Assembly: GCF_000519185.1 (NCBI RefSeq)
Contig: NZ_JAFA01000014.1
Span: forward strand, 124,001 to 188,000
Length of the DNA: 64,000 nucleotides
Source of the DNA: Paraburkholderia nodosa DSM 21604
GTDB lineage: Bacteria > Pseudomonadota > Gammaproteobacteria > Burkholderiales > Burkholderiaceae
Direction: 5' to 3'
Shown here in pieces: positions 9,302 to 17,082 of the stretch. The notes under the pieces are model-generated. The model worked only from the letters and a program-made list of their open reading frames with translations. It had not been told where the DNA came from and made no database searches. The first letter of the stretch is position 1. Each line of letters starts with the position of its first letter. Both the position numbers and the translations under genes were made by a program.

Positions 9302-9649
9302 GATGCTGTCTCCTGTCTGGTTAAACGCCTTTGTCTGACTACAACCAGCTGACGGTCTCGACTGCTTTGCAATACTCATCACTTATGCCGTCATGATGTC
9401 ATCATACCAGTAGACGCGCGTTCCGCTATGTTTTTAGATCCAGGGTTTTCTCTCATCCGGAGAGATGGGGACGGGGCACGGCCAGCGCGCTTCACCCGGT
9501 GCGCGAGAAGACTCAGAATCTGGCCGAATCTGCCCCCCTGCCCAAGTTAAAGATTTATAGTTCCCAGACCAAACCGGCACGCAGCCCGCTCGCGCGCCCA
9601 TCGTGCTTCTGCTCCGCTTTTTTAGTCCTCTTTCCGCTTCCAGCCTGCT
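9302..9649. other. Intergenic region with divergent promoters
   Basis: These 348 bp separate the divergent apiose operon and the EamA gene. No open frame in them looks like a gene. The apiose-side promoter and operator must lie here; the only clear element is the palindrome at 9393-9405. Confidence 0.6.
9393..9405. promoter_or_regulatory. Perfect palindrome, probable operator of the apiose operon
   Basis: ATGATG-T-CATCAT is a perfect inverted repeat with 6-bp arms around one base. It lies about 90 bp upstream of the binding-protein start. Short perfect palindromes of this size are typical targets of GntR/FCD sugar-acid regulators. No regulator gene adjoins it, so the protein that binds is unknown. 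Confidence 0.45.
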
Positions 9650-10735
9650 ATGAAGTCCCATCGGCATACCATCTTCACGGCGCTGCTTGCGGCCGCGCTG
9701 TTCGGCATCACCACACCGCTCGCCAAGGCGTTGCTCGGCAGCGTCTCGCCGTTCATGCTCGCGGGGCTCTTCTATCTCGGCAGCGGCTCGGGGCTCGCGG
9801 CCGTGCTGCTGTTGCGCCGCCTCCCGGCGCGCCGCGACTCGGCCGCCGCGCAACAGCCCACGCACGACCCGCTGCGCATGGCCGAATTGCCGTGGCTTGC
9901 CGGTGCGATCGCCGCGGGCGGCGTGGCGGCGCCCGCCCTGCTCATGCTCGGCCTGAACACTACGCCCGCCGCCACGAGCGCGCTGCTGCTGAACCTTGAA
10001 GGCGTGCTGACGGCGCTCATCGCATGGGTCTGCTTTCGGGAAAACTTCGATGCGCAGATCGCGCTAGGCATGCTGGCGATCGTGGCGGGCGGCGTGCTGC
10101 TCTCGTGGCCCGGCGCGCATGCCGGCGCCGTGTCCGGCATCGCGCCCGGCGCGCTGCTCGTCGCGCTCGCGTGCCTGTGCTGGGCCATCGACAACAACCT
10201 CACGCGCAAGGTCTCGACCAATGACGCGATGGTCGTGGCGTGCACCAAGGGGCTCGTGGCCGGGCCGGTGAATATCGCCATTGCGCTCGCGGCGGGCGCG
10301 CACTGGCCTGCGTGGCCGGCGGTCGGCGGCGCCATGGCCGTGGGTTTCGCGGGCTATGGCGTGAGCCTCGTGCTCTTCGTCGTCTCGCTGCGCCATCTCG
10401 GCACGGCGCGCACCGGCGCCTACTTCTCCGTGGCGCCGCTGTTCGGCGTGGCGCTTTCACTGCTGCTGTGGCCGGAGCGCCCGGCGCTCGCTTTCTGGCT
10501 CGCGCTCGCATTGATGGCGTTTGGCGTGTGGCTGCACGTGCGCGAACGTCACGACCACACGCACACGCACGAGCCGCTCGAGCACACCCACGCGCACCGG
10601 CACGACGAACACCATCAGCACGAGCACGATTTCGCGTGGGACGGCTCGGAGCCGCACGCGCATGCGCACCGTCACGCGCCGATCACGCATAGCCACGCGC
10701 ACTACCCCGACGTGCACCATCGGCACGCGCATTGA
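9650..10735 (+). CDS. EamA/DMT-family transporter with histidine-rich C-terminal tail
   Basis: A 361-residue inner-membrane protein with about 10 hydrophobic segments forming two EamA repeats (roughly residues 8-130 and 155-295). EamA proteins export or exchange small metabolites. The last 66 residues are hydrophilic and hold 24 histidines in HxH and HH runs, ending HHRHAH. Such tails bind divalent metals, so transport of, or regulation by, Ni, Zn, Co or Cu is suggested but not shown. The ATG has no strong ribosome-binding site. The gene is monocistronic or followed by the SRPBCC gene after 113 bp. Confidence 0.88.
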   Translation: MKSHRHTIFTALLAAALFGITTPLAKALLGSVSPFMLAGLFYLGSGSGLAAVLLLRRLPARRDSAAAQQPTHDPLRMAELPWLAGAIAAGGVAAPALLMLGLNTTPAATSALLLNLEGVLTALIAWVCFRENFDAQIALGMLAIVAGGVLLSWPGAHAGAVSGIAPGALLVALACLCWAIDNNLTRKVSTNDAMVVACTKGLVAGPVNIAIALAAGAHWPAWPAVGGAMAVGFAGYGVSLVLFVVSLRHLGTARTGAYFSVAPLFGVALSLLLWPERPALAFWLALALMAFGVWLHVRERHDHTHTHEPLEHTHAHRHDEHHQHEHDFAWDGSEPHAHAHRHAPITHSHAHYPDVHHRHAH

Positions 10736-10848
10736 GGCGGCACGAGTCGCAGCCGCTGCCCTCGCAAACGACGTCAAGATTTCCCAGGACCGCCGTGCGT
10801 TGCGCGCGCACGATGCACTCGTCACACAAAACGAAGGAGACAAGTGCG

Positions 10849-11250
10849 ATGGCTACCGTCTACCGGGACATCCCCGTTGAAGCCTCGGCGCAAGACGTCT
10901 GGGCCGCGCTGCGCGACCCCGCCAACGTCGACCGTGTGTTCGCCGGCGTGTTGACCGACGCGCGCATGGAAAACGACGTGCGATGGGTGACGTTCGCCGA
11001 CGGCACCGTGATCGAGGAACGCGTGATCGGCGTCGACGACGCCCACATGCGCCTCGCCTACACCGTGTGCGGCGGACGCTTCGAGCATCATCACGCGACG
11101 CTTCAGGTGATGCCGGATTCACCCGATTCGCCCCAACGTTGCCGCGTGGTCTGGATCAGCGACTTCAAGCCCGATGAGCGGATCCAGATGGTCGAGCCGC
11201 TCACGGATGCGGGCTGCGCAGCGCTCAAGCGCAATCTCGCGCGGCGATAA
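10849..11250 (+). CDS. SRPBCC (START-like) family protein
   Basis: A 133-residue cytoplasmic protein that fits the polyketide-cyclase/dehydrase (Bet v1-like) SRPBCC fold: YRDIPVEASAQDVWAALRDP opens it, a run of strands follows, and a final amphipathic helix ends the chain (MVEPLTDAGCAALKRNL). These proteins hold hydrophobic ligands in a central cavity; no ligand can be read here. GAAGGAGA lies 8 bp before the ATG, which is chosen over longer in-frame starts. Confidence 0.8.
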   Translation: MATVYRDIPVEASAQDVWAALRDPANVDRVFAGVLTDARMENDVRWVTFADGTVIEERVIGVDDAHMRLAYTVCGGRFEHHHATLQVMPDSPDSPQRCRVVWISDFKPDERIQMVEPLTDAGCAALKRNLARR

Positions 11251-11553
11251 GGGTGGCCGCGGGGCAGTAGTGGCCTGAAACAGACCCGGCGCGTGCGCTC
11301 GGGCATCTGCGCCGCATGCCCTGGAGACCGGTTTTATTCGCGTCGATGGCTGGACTCCTTTGCGGTCGCGCTGGCCAAATTCGACTGCCGTGGTCGGGCT
11401 TGACAGTTAGTTGCACAACCATGTCGCAGCCAGGCTGACAAAAGGCACGAGCCAGGCGCCGTGCTGCCGCGAAACGCACTGTGCGACGGCGTCCATACCG
11501 GCACGCCAATTGCGGCCACAATAGTGTCAGATGACTCGACACCGGGAGCCGCA
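11251..11553. other. Intergenic region without visible gene
   Basis: About 300 bp lie between the SRPBCC gene and the secreted hypothetical protein. Long frames cross it, but none has a credible start or resembles a known protein. I see no clear terminator; a TTGACA at about 11400 could be a -35 element but lacks a matching -10. Confidence 0.4.
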
Positions 11554-11973
11554 ATGCGGGTAGGTAAATTAACGTTGGCCGTGCACTGCATCGCTGTCTG
11601 CGCGACCCTTGCTGGAACACCCACGGCGCACGCCGCAGGCACCTTCGATGGCGACTGGAACGTGACGCTCACGTGCCCCAAGGGCGCCGGCGACACACCG
11701 GGCTACCGGTATCAATTCCCCGCCGAAATCCAGCAAAACGTCCTGCACGGAGAACACGGCGAACGGGACGCCAGTGGCTGGCTCACGCTGGACGGCAAGC
11801 TCGAACCCGACGGGTCTGCCACGCTCGTCGCCCAGGGTCTGACTGCCACATCGCCCCACGCCGACAATCGAGCGCCCTATTCGTATGAAGTCAGCGCGCA
11901 GTTCGACGCGACCTCAGGCAGCGGCTCGCGCACGACCACACGCAAATGCGACTTTGTGTTCGTAAAGGAATGA
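11554..11973 (+). CDS. Secreted hypothetical protein
   Basis: The product is 139 residues long. An N-terminal Sec signal (MRVGKLTLAVHCIAVCATL, cleavage after AHA near residue 27) is followed by GTFDGDWNVTLTC, a common opening of small periplasmic beta-sandwich proteins that begin with a GxWxxxxxC strand. Two mature cysteines (in NVTLTC and TTRKCDF) could form a disulfide linking the first and last strands. CGGGAG lies 6 bp before the ATG; longer upstream frames would bury the signal. The function is unknown. Confidence 0.72.
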   Translation: MRVGKLTLAVHCIAVCATLAGTPTAHAAGTFDGDWNVTLTCPKGAGDTPGYRYQFPAEIQQNVLHGEHGERDASGWLTLDGKLEPDGSATLVAQGLTATSPHADNRAPYSYEVSAQFDATSGSGSRTTTRKCDFVFVKE

Positions 11974-12014
11974 CTGGCGAGGATGGCTGGCGGCCTGAGC
12001 AAACCGGCGCCAGA

Positions 12015-12043
12015 AAAGAAAAAGCCCGCTGAGAGAGCGGGCT
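12015..12043 (-). terminator. Rho-independent terminator of the candidate sRNA
   Basis: The stem AGCCCGCT (12036-12043) pairs with AGCGGGCT (12023-12030), read on the minus strand, around a 5-nt loop. TTTTTCTTTT follows. It would also end read-through from the membrane-protein gene upstream. Confidence 0.8.
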
Positions 12044-12075
12044 GAATCCATATCAAGAGGAGACATGGAGGAGAC
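12015..12075 (-). ncRNA. Candidate small RNA with two anti-Shine-Dalgarno motifs
   Basis: On the minus strand a near-consensus sigma-70 promoter (TTGCAC, 17 bp, TATACT) is followed seven bases later by about 60 nt. This stretch starts GTCTCCTCC, contains a second TCTCCTC, and ends in a strong GC hairpin plus T-run. There is no open reading frame. CUCC-rich single-stranded regions before a terminator are the layout of trans-acting small RNAs that pair with ribosome-binding sites, such as the CcsR/cuckoo-type RNAs of other Proteobacteria. It lies 75 bp downstream of the small membrane-protein gene in the same direction. Confidence 0.55.
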
Positions 12076-12081
12076 GGGTTA

Positions 12082-12110
12082 AGTATAGGGTTTTCCCCTA
12101 AGCTGTGCAA
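12082..12110 (-). promoter_or_regulatory. Sigma-70 promoter of the candidate sRNA
   Basis: On the minus strand, TTGCAC at 12110-12105 and TATACT at 12087-12082 are separated by exactly 17 bp. Each hexamer has five of six consensus bases. The predicted transcript start is near 12075. Confidence 0.65.
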
Positions 12111-12149
12111 CTGTTTTTTTGCGCGATCTTGCCGCGGCCTGCTTCGACC

Positions 12150-12461
12150 TCAATCGGCGCGCTTTTCCCGCTGAACCGCGCCGAAATGGAACGCAAGAAA
12201 AAGCCCCATGATGAGCCCGCCCGCCAGCAGCGCCACGACGTCCTCGCGCGTTGCAGGCTGCTGAAGACGCCCAGTGCCCAGCGCGATTGCGATCGCGATA
12301 TTCACGAAGCCCCAAACCACGTTCACGATGGGCGACGAGTCGCCCCGCCCTCGCGGACGGGCGAAGGGCGTAGGAAAAGGCAGCCCCTGCAGGCCGGAAG
12401 CCAGATGCGGGATCGCGTTGCAAAAGAACGCGCCAGCGAAAAAGAGCCACACGTACGGCAT
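12150..12461 (-). CDS. Small inner-membrane protein, hypothetical
   Basis: A 103-residue hydrophobic protein starting MPYVWLFFAGAFFCNAIPHLASG, with two or three transmembrane stretches: residues 4-20, a central VNVVWGFVNIAIAIALG, and a C-terminal ALLAGGLIMGLFLAFHFG. It ends in a short basic tail. GAGG stands about 9 bp before the ATG. It diverges from a TetR gene, and matching TetR-type inverted repeats lie between the two, so it is the likely target of that regulator. The function is unknown. Confidence 0.7.
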   Translation of the reverse strand: MPYVWLFFAGAFFCNAIPHLASGLQGLPFPTPFARPRGRGDSSPIVNVVWGFVNIAIAIALGTGRLQQPATREDVVALLAGGLIMGLFLAFHFGAVQREKRAD

Positions 12462-12532
12462 GTCGTAACCTCGAACGTTCAAACGGGAAAGGTAAGCGTG
12501 ATGGCGGCAGCGGCGGCGATCGCCGCGCCGAA

Positions 12533-12578
12533 ATGCGAGGATAACCTCGCAAATCATGGTAGAGAGTATCCTCGCATA
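12533..12578. promoter_or_regulatory. TetR-type operators A and B
   Basis: Site A is GCGAGG-ATAA-CCTCGC (12535-12550), a perfect inverted repeat with flanking AT-rich symmetry. Site B (about 12557-12578) contains one good half TATCCTCGCATA and a weaker partner. Both share the ATGCGAGGTAT half-site seen at 12666-12696. They lie 72-117 bp before the membrane-protein start. Confidence 0.6.
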
Positions 12579-12665
12579 AGTCAATTCATCGGCAAGCAGC
12601 TGGCGCGCATCCATTTGTTTCCGTGCGTTCTGGCGCCTCGCCGTGAAAGGCGTCCCGCATGCTAA

Positions 12666-12696
12666 TATGCGAGGTATTCCTCTCATATCCTCGCAT
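12666..12696. promoter_or_regulatory. TetR-type operator C with an extra half-site
   Basis: Positions 12666-12687 form a 22-bp imperfect palindrome whose halves are TATGCGAGGTA and TTCCTCTCATA. An additional CCTCGCAT half-site at 12689-12696 overlaps its end. The block is 15-45 bp upstream of the tetR start, a position that would give autorepression. Confidence 0.6.
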
Positions 12697-12710
12697 TTGA
12701 AGATATCGCC

Positions 12711-13343
12711 ATGACGTCCACCACGCCTGCTGCGGAAACCGCGCGCCCTACCGAGCCCAAACGCGAAAGGGGCCGCCAGCGCGTGGCCGCGATCATGGAC
12801 GCCGCCGTCGCCGTGTTCACGGAGAAGGGTTACGACGCCGCCACCATGACCGAAATTGCGGCGCGCTCATCGACGGCAATCGGCTCGCTGTACCGCTTCT
12901 TTCCGACCAAGGAGGCGCTGGCCGAAGCGCTGTTGCTGCGTTACGCCCAGCAGGCAAAGAACGGACTCGCCGAGCTGGAGCGACAGGTTCCGGAGATGAC
13001 ACTCGAGGCCGTTGCCGACGCGCTCGTCGATTTCGTGCTGCTGTTGCAATCGCAGCGCAGCTTTGCCGTTGCACTCGTCGACGCCCGCAGCGGCAGCGAC
13101 GACCACCGCAAGCACTTTCGCGAAGCGATGCGCGGCGGCGTTGCCGACATCCTGAGCCGCGCGATCGCGCATCTCAGGCCGCCCAGGGCAAAAGTCATGG
13201 CGATCGTGCTGATTCACATGCTCAAGGGCGTCGCCAGCATCGCCGACGAAGAGCCATCGGCGCGCGCCGTGCTGATGGCCGAGCTGCGCGATCTCGTGCG
13301 TCTGTATCTAGTTTTCGCTGCGGAACGCGCCGACGGCAAATAG
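12711..13343 (+). CDS. TetR/AcrR-family transcriptional regulator
   Basis: A 210-residue repressor. After a basic leader, RVAAIMDAAVAVFTEKGYDAATMTEIAARSSTAIGSLYRFFPTKEALAEAL (residues 24-74) is a textbook TetR helix-turn-helix. The C-terminal ligand domain is alpha-helical and specific to this protein. It is transcribed away from the small membrane-protein gene, and shared GCGAGG/CCTCGC inverted repeats in the gap suggest it controls both. The inducer is unknown. Confidence 0.92.
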   Translation: MTSTTPAAETARPTEPKRERGRQRVAAIMDAAVAVFTEKGYDAATMTEIAARSSTAIGSLYRFFPTKEALAEALLLRYAQQAKNGLAELERQVPEMTLEAVADALVDFVLLLQSQRSFAVALVDARSGSDDHRKHFREAMRGGVADILSRAIAHLRPPRAKVMAIVLIHMLKGVASIADEEPSARAVLMAELRDLVRLYLVFAAERADGK

Positions 13344-13403
13344 CCTGGCGCCGGGAAAAAGCCGCTTCAGGCGCGCATGATCTTTGTGCGCTACCATCGC
13401 TGC

Positions 13404-14147
13404 ATGCCCGAACAACCGCTATCCGCACACGCGGCTGCCGCGCCGCCTACCGCCGCGGCGCAGCCGCCGAGTCCCTACGCCACCGCGTTGGCGGGTGTCA
13501 TCGCGCTGCTCGCGTGGGGAGCGCTCGCCGCGCAAACCGACATGACGATCGAGCGCATGGTGCTGCGCGGCTTCGACACGTTCGAGGCCATCGGCAGGCT
13601 GTCGGCCTACCTGACCAATCTCACGGTGCTGCTCGTCGCGCTCACCTTCACCTGCATCGCGCTGCGCGTGCGCACGTGGCCGGCACGCCTGCTCCGCGCT
13701 CCGGGCGCAGTGAGCGCAGTCACGGTGTATATCGTGTTCGTTGGCATTGCTTACAATCTGTTGCTGCGGCATCTCTGGACGCCGCACGGTTACCGCGCGC
13801 TGCTCAACGAGAGCCTGCACAGCCTGATCCCGCTGCTATGCGCGGCGTATTGGCTGCTGTTCGTGCCACGCTTCAGCCTTACTGCTCGCGACCGCTTCGC
13901 CTGGCTCCTCTACCCGCTTGGCTACCTTGCCATCACCTTCTGGCGCGGCAGCGAGACGGACTTCTACCCCTATCCGTTCATCGACGTCGCTCAACTCGGC
14001 TATGCACACGTGCTCGTCAACAGCGCCTTGCTGCTCGCCGCCTTCATGGTGCTGATGGCGGCCTTCGTGACGATCAACGCGCGCAGGCGCCCTGCCATCG
14101 TGGCAAACGAAGGCCTCGCCGCAACCGCTTTGCGGCGCCCTGACTAG
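13404..14147 (+). CDS. Pr6Pr-family membrane protein
   Basis: A protein of about 247 residues with six hydrophobic segments, resembling the Pr6Pr family (related to FAR-17a/AIG1-like membrane proteins). The motifs are LTNLTVLLVAL near residue 70, NLLLRHLW near 119, and YPFIDVAQLGY near 195. The family's function is not established. The start is uncertain: ATG 13404 gives a polar alanine/proline leader, and an in-frame ATG at 13377 has a weak AGG upstream. Confidence 0.75.
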   Translation: MPEQPLSAHAAAAPPTAAAQPPSPYATALAGVIALLAWGALAAQTDMTIERMVLRGFDTFEAIGRLSAYLTNLTVLLVALTFTCIALRVRTWPARLLRAPGAVSAVTVYIVFVGIAYNLLLRHLWTPHGYRALLNESLHSLIPLLCAAYWLLFVPRFSLTARDRFAWLLYPLGYLAITFWRGSETDFYPYPFIDVAQLGYAHVLVNSALLLAAFMVLMAAFVTINARRRPAIVANEGLAATALRRPD

Positions 14148-14170
14148 CTCCTGGCTTCCCGATCGATCCC

Positions 14171-14680
14171 ATGCCCGTCTATATCGCCCTGCTACGTGCC
14201 GTGAATGTCGGCGGAACCGGCAAGCTCCCCATGCCCGAACTTCGCGGCATGTGCGAAGCGCTCGGGTTCACGCAAGTGCGCACCTATATCGCGAGTGGCA
14301 ACGTGGTGTTCGAGAGCCGGCTGGCCGAAGCATCGGTGAAAAAGAAGCTCGAGCAGAGCCTGGAGGCTTATGCGGGCAAACCCGTTGGCGTGGTGGTACG
14401 TACGGCCGCCGAATTGGGCGCGGTGCTGGAGGGCAACCCGTTTCCCGCTGCCGCACCGGATCGCACTGTCGCGATCTTTCTCGACTCGCCGCCGCCCGCG
14501 GACGCGTTCGACAACGTGAGCGGCCAGCAGGCGGAAGAATTCCGCCTGGGCGAGCGCGAGATCTTTGTGTTCTACAAGGACGGTATCGGGCGCTCGAAGC
14601 TCAAGATCGCTGCGGCGAAGGCCGGAACCGCGCGCAACATGAATACCGTGGCGAAGCTTCTGGAGATGGCGCAGGCGTAA
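14171..14680 (+). CDS. DUF1697 family protein
   Basis: A 169-residue cytoplasmic protein with the DUF1697 opening MPVYIALLRAVNVGGTGKLPM, then TYIASGNVVFES near residue 38 and a C-terminal RSKLKIAAAKAGTARN near 140. Length and motif order match the family, whose members are widespread and uncharacterised. It begins 23 bp after the Pr6Pr gene and may be co-transcribed with it. Confidence 0.85.
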   Translation: MPVYIALLRAVNVGGTGKLPMPELRGMCEALGFTQVRTYIASGNVVFESRLAEASVKKKLEQSLEAYAGKPVGVVVRTAAELGAVLEGNPFPAAAPDRTVAIFLDSPPPADAFDNVSGQQAEEFRLGEREIFVFYKDGIGRSKLKIAAAKAGTARNMNTVAKLLEMAQA

Positions 14681-14736
14681 GCTGCCCTTTGAAGCACGGC
14701 CCAAGCCCTTACTTCAACAACCAAAAGAAAGACCCC

Positions 14737-15042
14737 ATGATTACCTGCTATCTGCGTTACGTCATCGATCCATACCAGCTCGTAGAATTCGAAACGTACG
14801 CCAAAATGTGGATTCCGCTCGTGGAAAAGTTTGGCGGCAAGCATCACGGCTACTTCCTGCCTTCCGAGGGCGCCAACAATATCGCGCTCGCGCTCTTTTC
14901 GTTTCCGAGCCTCGCGGCCTATGAAACCTACCGCGCCGATTCGATGAAAGACGCCGAATGCCAGACCGCATTCCGCTATGCCGCCGATACGCGTTGTATC
15001 GTGAGTTACGAACGGAGTTTTTTCAGGCCGGTGCTGGAATAG
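14737..15042 (+). CDS. NIPSNAP family protein
   Basis: A 101-residue ferredoxin-like (dimeric alpha-beta barrel) protein. It begins MITCYLRYVIDPYQLVEFE, has the characteristic KFGGKHHGYFLPSEG at about residues 31-45, and ends in a YERSFFRPV strand. The NIPSNAP family has no firm bacterial function. It follows the DUF1697 gene by 56 bp in the same direction. Confidence 0.85.
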   Translation: MITCYLRYVIDPYQLVEFETYAKMWIPLVEKFGGKHHGYFLPSEGANNIALALFSFPSLAAYETYRADSMKDAECQTAFRYAADTRCIVSYERSFFRPVLE

Positions 15043-15188
15043 GGCACATCAACCGCATGGCCCGCAGAGGCGATTCGGTTAGCCGAAAACGCCGGCCTCG
15101 TTTTCAGGCACCTCGCAAAGCAGCTTACGAAAGCGTTCCGCAGTGACTGCGGCGAGATGCTGTTCAGGAGGCGTCGCCCCGCTACGCG

Positions 15189-16487
15189 TTACCCCCTGCC
15201 AGTCGCCGCCGCCAAAGCCCCCTGCCGCGCCTCCCCGCTCGCCTGCGCCGGATCGACTTCGCTCGTATCGTGCAGGCGGTCCGGAATGAACAGCGCCATC
15301 ACGCCGCTCAGGAAAAACACCGCGCCGACCAAAAGAAAGCCCATGCCGATCGAAAACTGCGTCGCGATATAGCCGATCACGACGGGCGCCGCGCCAGAAC
15401 AAAAGCGCCCCACGTTATACGAACCGCCCACCGCCGTGCCGCGAATGCGCGTTTCGAAGCTCTCCGACATGAACGTGCCGATCGTGCCCAGCGGCACGCC
15501 ATAGAGAAAGCCGAACACGAGCATCAGCCACGCAATGTTCTCGCGGGTGTGGAACAGCACGATCATGGGAAGAAAGACGGCCGCACCGATACAGCCCACC
15601 ACATACACGCCGCGCCGGCTCCAGCGGTCGCCCAGCCAGCCCGCCACGATCTTGCCGATGAACGCCACGACCCATGTCGCGGTCATGTACCCCGTCATCG
15701 AGCCGAATTTGATATGCAGTTCGCTTTCCAGATACGTGGGTAACCAGTTGTTCAACCCATAGAACCCCGAAAGCGCAAACACGGAAGCGAGCGACCAGAA
15801 GATGAACATCCTGCGCGCTTCGCGGTCCGCGAAAATCAATGCGTAGCGGTTGCCGTGCCAGCGGCGGCCGCTCGGGCGAGCCGCGGCCTCGCTCATGCGC
15901 CAGCTCGGCGGCTCGGCCACGAAGAAGTGAATCGCCACTGCGAGCAGTACGGGCGCCGCCGCCACATAAAACAGCATACGCCAGCCGTAGTACGGCAGGA
16001 TCCAGGTGCTGAGCGCGATCACGGTGATATAGCCTGCGGAAATCGCCGTTTGCAGCATGCCGAGTATCAGCGAGCGCCGCGCCATGGGCACGTATTCGGC
16101 CACGAGCGTGCTCACCAGCACCATGCAGCCAATGCCCATCGAGCTGACGAAGCGCACGACCGCGAATTCCAGGAAGCTGTGCGTGAAACCGAGCAGCCCC
16201 GCGCCCACCGAGAACAGCATCATCGCCCAGACCACCACACGCACGCGCCCGAACGAGTCGCTCGCCCAGCCGCCGAGAATTCCGCCAATCGCCATGCCGA
16301 GCAGCGTCAAGCTGCCGAGCGCGCCCGCCTCGACATTGGTCAAGCCGAATTCGCTCTTGATTCGCGAGAGTGTGAGGCCGTACATCATGACGTCCGCACC
16401 GTCGACCAGCAGCGCGAGATAGCCGAGCGCGAAGACGAGCAGCCAGCGATTGGCGTTTCCTGCGGATGTCGTTGTCTTCATCAACAT
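15189..16487 (-). CDS. MFS transporter, aromatic-acid:H+ symporter (AAHS) type
   Basis: A 432-residue, 12-segment carrier with DGADVMMYGLTLSRIKSEFGL in helix 1 and GGWASDSFGRVRVV in loop 2-3, the hallmarks of AAHS proteins such as BenK/PcaK. The start at MLMKTTT is supported by AGGA a few bases upstream. It is the last gene of the operon beginning with the gamma-glutamyltransferase, 11 bp after the GAF gene. It may import a carboxylate handled by this cluster; the substrate is unknown. Confidence 0.88.
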   Translation of the reverse strand: MLMKTTTSAGNANRWLLVFALGYLALLVDGADVMMYGLTLSRIKSEFGLTNVEAGALGSLTLLGMAIGGILGGWASDSFGRVRVVVWAMMLFSVGAGLLGFTHSFLEFAVVRFVSSMGIGCMVLVSTLVAEYVPMARRSLILGMLQTAISAGYITVIALSTWILPYYGWRMLFYVAAAPVLLAVAIHFFVAEPPSWRMSEAAARPSGRRWHGNRYALIFADREARRMFIFWSLASVFALSGFYGLNNWLPTYLESELHIKFGSMTGYMTATWVVAFIGKIVAGWLGDRWSRRGVYVVGCIGAAVFLPMIVLFHTRENIAWLMLVFGFLYGVPLGTIGTFMSESFETRIRGTAVGGSYNVGRFCSGAAPVVIGYIATQFSIGMGFLLVGAVFFLSGVMALFIPDRLHDTSEVDPAQASGEARQGALAAATGRG

Positions 16488-16498
16488 GGGTCCTGCGA

Positions 16499-17050
16499 TC
16501 AGGGGCTCGAATGGGCTGCGCAAGACATGCCGTGCGCGACGAGCGCAGGCGCGAGAAACGCGCCGAGCAGCAGGCCCGTTGCCTCGTGTTGCGCGGTGTA
16601 CCAGCCCTCCACGTGCGTAAGGTTCATCGTCCCGACACAACGGCCGTTGTAGGCAACCGGTATGTTCAGAATCGAGCCGAGCCCCATCGCCGTCATTACC
16701 GCGTGATCGTCGAAGGCTTCGCGCAGGCCGTCTGGCGTCGTGGCGCGAAACGGTTCGAGATCCGAAAGAATTCGCTGTGCCCAGGGCGTGCCGCTTTTTC
16801 GCTTGCGCCCGCCCGGCGGGTAGACGTCGGGCATATTCGTGAACATGCGCTCCACCTCCTGGTTCCCGGCGTCATAGGCCATGATCGTGAAGAGGCGAAA
16901 GCCGATGGCTTCGGCGGCGACGGCACACACTTCGCGGAAAATCGCGTCCGGTTGCCCGGGCTGGCGAATGACGCGCGCAAGACGCGCGAGCGTGGCAAGT
17001 TCGCGTTGCAGCGCGTAGGGTTCGCTCGCGAGGGAAAGGGGCGTTTGCAT
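16499..17050 (-). CDS. Small GAF-domain protein
   Basis: A 183-residue protein made almost entirely of one GAF domain: FREVCAVAAEAIGFRLFTIMAYDAGNQEVERMFT at about residues 38-71, then a beta-rich core with GSILNIPVAYNGRCVGTMNLTH near 125-146. No output domain is fused. GAF modules bind small ligands or act as small enzymes. Lying between two MFS genes, it may be an intracellular ligand sensor or a decyclase-like enzyme; nothing in the sequence decides. It is 32 bp after the upstream MFS gene. Confidence 0.82.
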   Translation of the reverse strand: MQTPLSLASEPYALQRELATLARLARVIRQPGQPDAIFREVCAVAAEAIGFRLFTIMAYDAGNQEVERMFTNMPDVYPPGGRKRKSGTPWAQRILSDLEPFRATTPDGLREAFDDHAVMTAMGLGSILNIPVAYNGRCVGTMNLTHVEGWYTAQHEATGLLLGAFLAPALVAHGMSCAAHSSP

Positions 17051-17082
17051 GGGACGTACTCGAGAGTGAGAATGGCGTGTGC

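Noticed and set aside
10521..10880. A threonine/arginine-rich repeat-like frame over the histidine tail
   Set aside because: It is the +1 frame of the CAC-rich histidine codons of the EamA gene, so its repetitiveness is a by-product.
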